DNA from: Streptomyces calvus
Lineage (GTDB): Bacteria; Actinomycetota; Actinomycetes; Streptomycetales; Streptomycetaceae
Assembly (NCBI RefSeq): GCF_006782915.1
Contig: NZ_VCNP01000058.1
Span: 124,001-188,000, forward strand
Direction: 5' to 3'
DNA: 64,000 bases
Below, in pieces: positions 63,735 to 64,000 of this stretch. Below the pieces are notes generated by a model. It saw only the letters and a program-made list of their open reading frames with translations. It was not told where the DNA came from and ran no database searches. A program made the translations under genes and the position numbers. Every line of letters starts with the position of its first letter. The stretch's first letter is position 1.

Positions 63735-63775
63735 GGTACTTACTTTTTTTCACCCTCTTGTGGTGAGGTAGTACC
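63735..63775. promoter_or_regulatory. Operator-like inverted repeats between azoreductase and HxlR genes
   Basis: GGTACT (63735-63740) is inverted as AGTACC (63770-63775), and TCACC-N7-GGTGA (63750-63766) lies between. The right arm overlaps the ribosome site of the regulator. TACT/AGTA half-sites resemble those of HxlR-family YodB. Autoregulation and control of the azoreductase are implied. Confidence 0.55.
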
Positions 63776-63783
63776 CTGGAGGC

Positions 63784-64000
63784 ATGGCGGTCGAGCGGGT
63801 TCACGAGGCATCGGCATGCAAGCGGGTGGACGGCGGCATCACCCGCGTCTTCCAGCTGCTCGGAAAGCGGTGGACGGGGCCGATCGTCGCCGTGCTGGTG
63901 GAGCAGCCCACGCACTTCGCCGACCTGCGCCGGGCGATCCCCGGGATCAGCGAGCGGATGCTCTCCGACCGGCTGACCGAGCTGGGCGCCGCCGGGCTGC
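63784..64000 (+). CDS. HxlR-family transcriptional regulator, cut by the window end
   Basis: The first 72 residues are visible. LLGKRWTGPIVAVL and FADLRRAIPGISERMLSDRLTEL are diagnostic of the HxlR winged helix. Cys12 (ASACKRV) is at the place of the redox-sensing Cys in YodB/HypR-type members. The ATG at 63784 has TGGAGG 1 base upstream, so a slightly later start is possible. It is divergent from azoR and probably represses it until quinones or other electrophiles modify the Cys. Confidence 0.88.
   Translation, partial: MAVERVHEASACKRVDGGITRVFQLLGKRWTGPIVAVLVEQPTHFADLRRAIPGISERMLSDRLTELGAAGL

Overview
The window is very GC-rich, with strongly GC-biased third codon positions, GTG/TTG starts and typical actinomycete gene families. 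Everything seen points to a Streptomyces chromosome. The left ~38 kb is one end of a type I polyketide cluster for an aromatic (p-aminobenzoate-primed) heptaene polyene macrolide of the candicidin/FR-008 class. This assignment rests on three things: a loading protein that starts with a CoA-ligase domain, a dedicated PABA pathway (fused PabA-PabB with the PIKGT signature, plus PabC), and the surrounding polyene set (glycosyltransferase, sugar aminotransferase, P450 with ferredoxin, type II thioesterase, three large LuxR regulators and a PAS-LuxR regulator). The exact product cannot be read from this window, because the GDP-mannose dehydratase, the FAD monooxygenase, most extension modules and the terminal TE lie outside it.

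Layout, left to right. 1-11163 (+): the 3' part of a PKS gene with two KS-AT-DH-KR-ACP modules. 11797-13717 (-): a two-gene ABC exporter. 13853-19096 (-): the loading/first-extension PKS. 19673-25768 (-): pabAB, thioesterase, ferredoxin, P450, aminotransferase. 25866-27242 (-): glycosyltransferase. 27597-38232 (+): regulators I-IV, then pabC. The first extension module has no reductive domain, which fits retention of the aryl ketone in the aminoacetophenone part of such heptaenes. All three AT domains visible carry the malonyl-type HAFH motif.

After the polyene genes come a secreted family-64 beta-1,3-glucanase with a CebR-like operator (38440-39645). Next is an eight-gene myo-inositol catabolic operon on the minus strand (49399 down to 39734), tightly packed with 4-11 base overlaps, but without iolB or a regulator gene in view. 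The right end (49.5-64 kb) looks like ordinary chromosome. It holds an endonuclease/exonuclease/phosphatase-fold membrane protein, a HATPase-PAS-GAF-PP2C regulator, an AI-2E transporter, a cysteine-desulfurase-like enzyme with a DUF1990 partner, an acyl-CoA synthetase, a secreted metallophosphoesterase, a two-component pair, and an azoreductase divergent from an HxlR regulator cut by the window edge.

The most interesting points are these. Two of the three large regulators have lost the Walker A lysine. A fused docking-domain linker inside the first PKS suggests two PKS proteins were joined. The same PKS module is a codon-usage mosaic. Two sites resemble the PAS-LuxR (PimM-type) operator. Several intergenic regions carry tandem repeats or very long palindromes.
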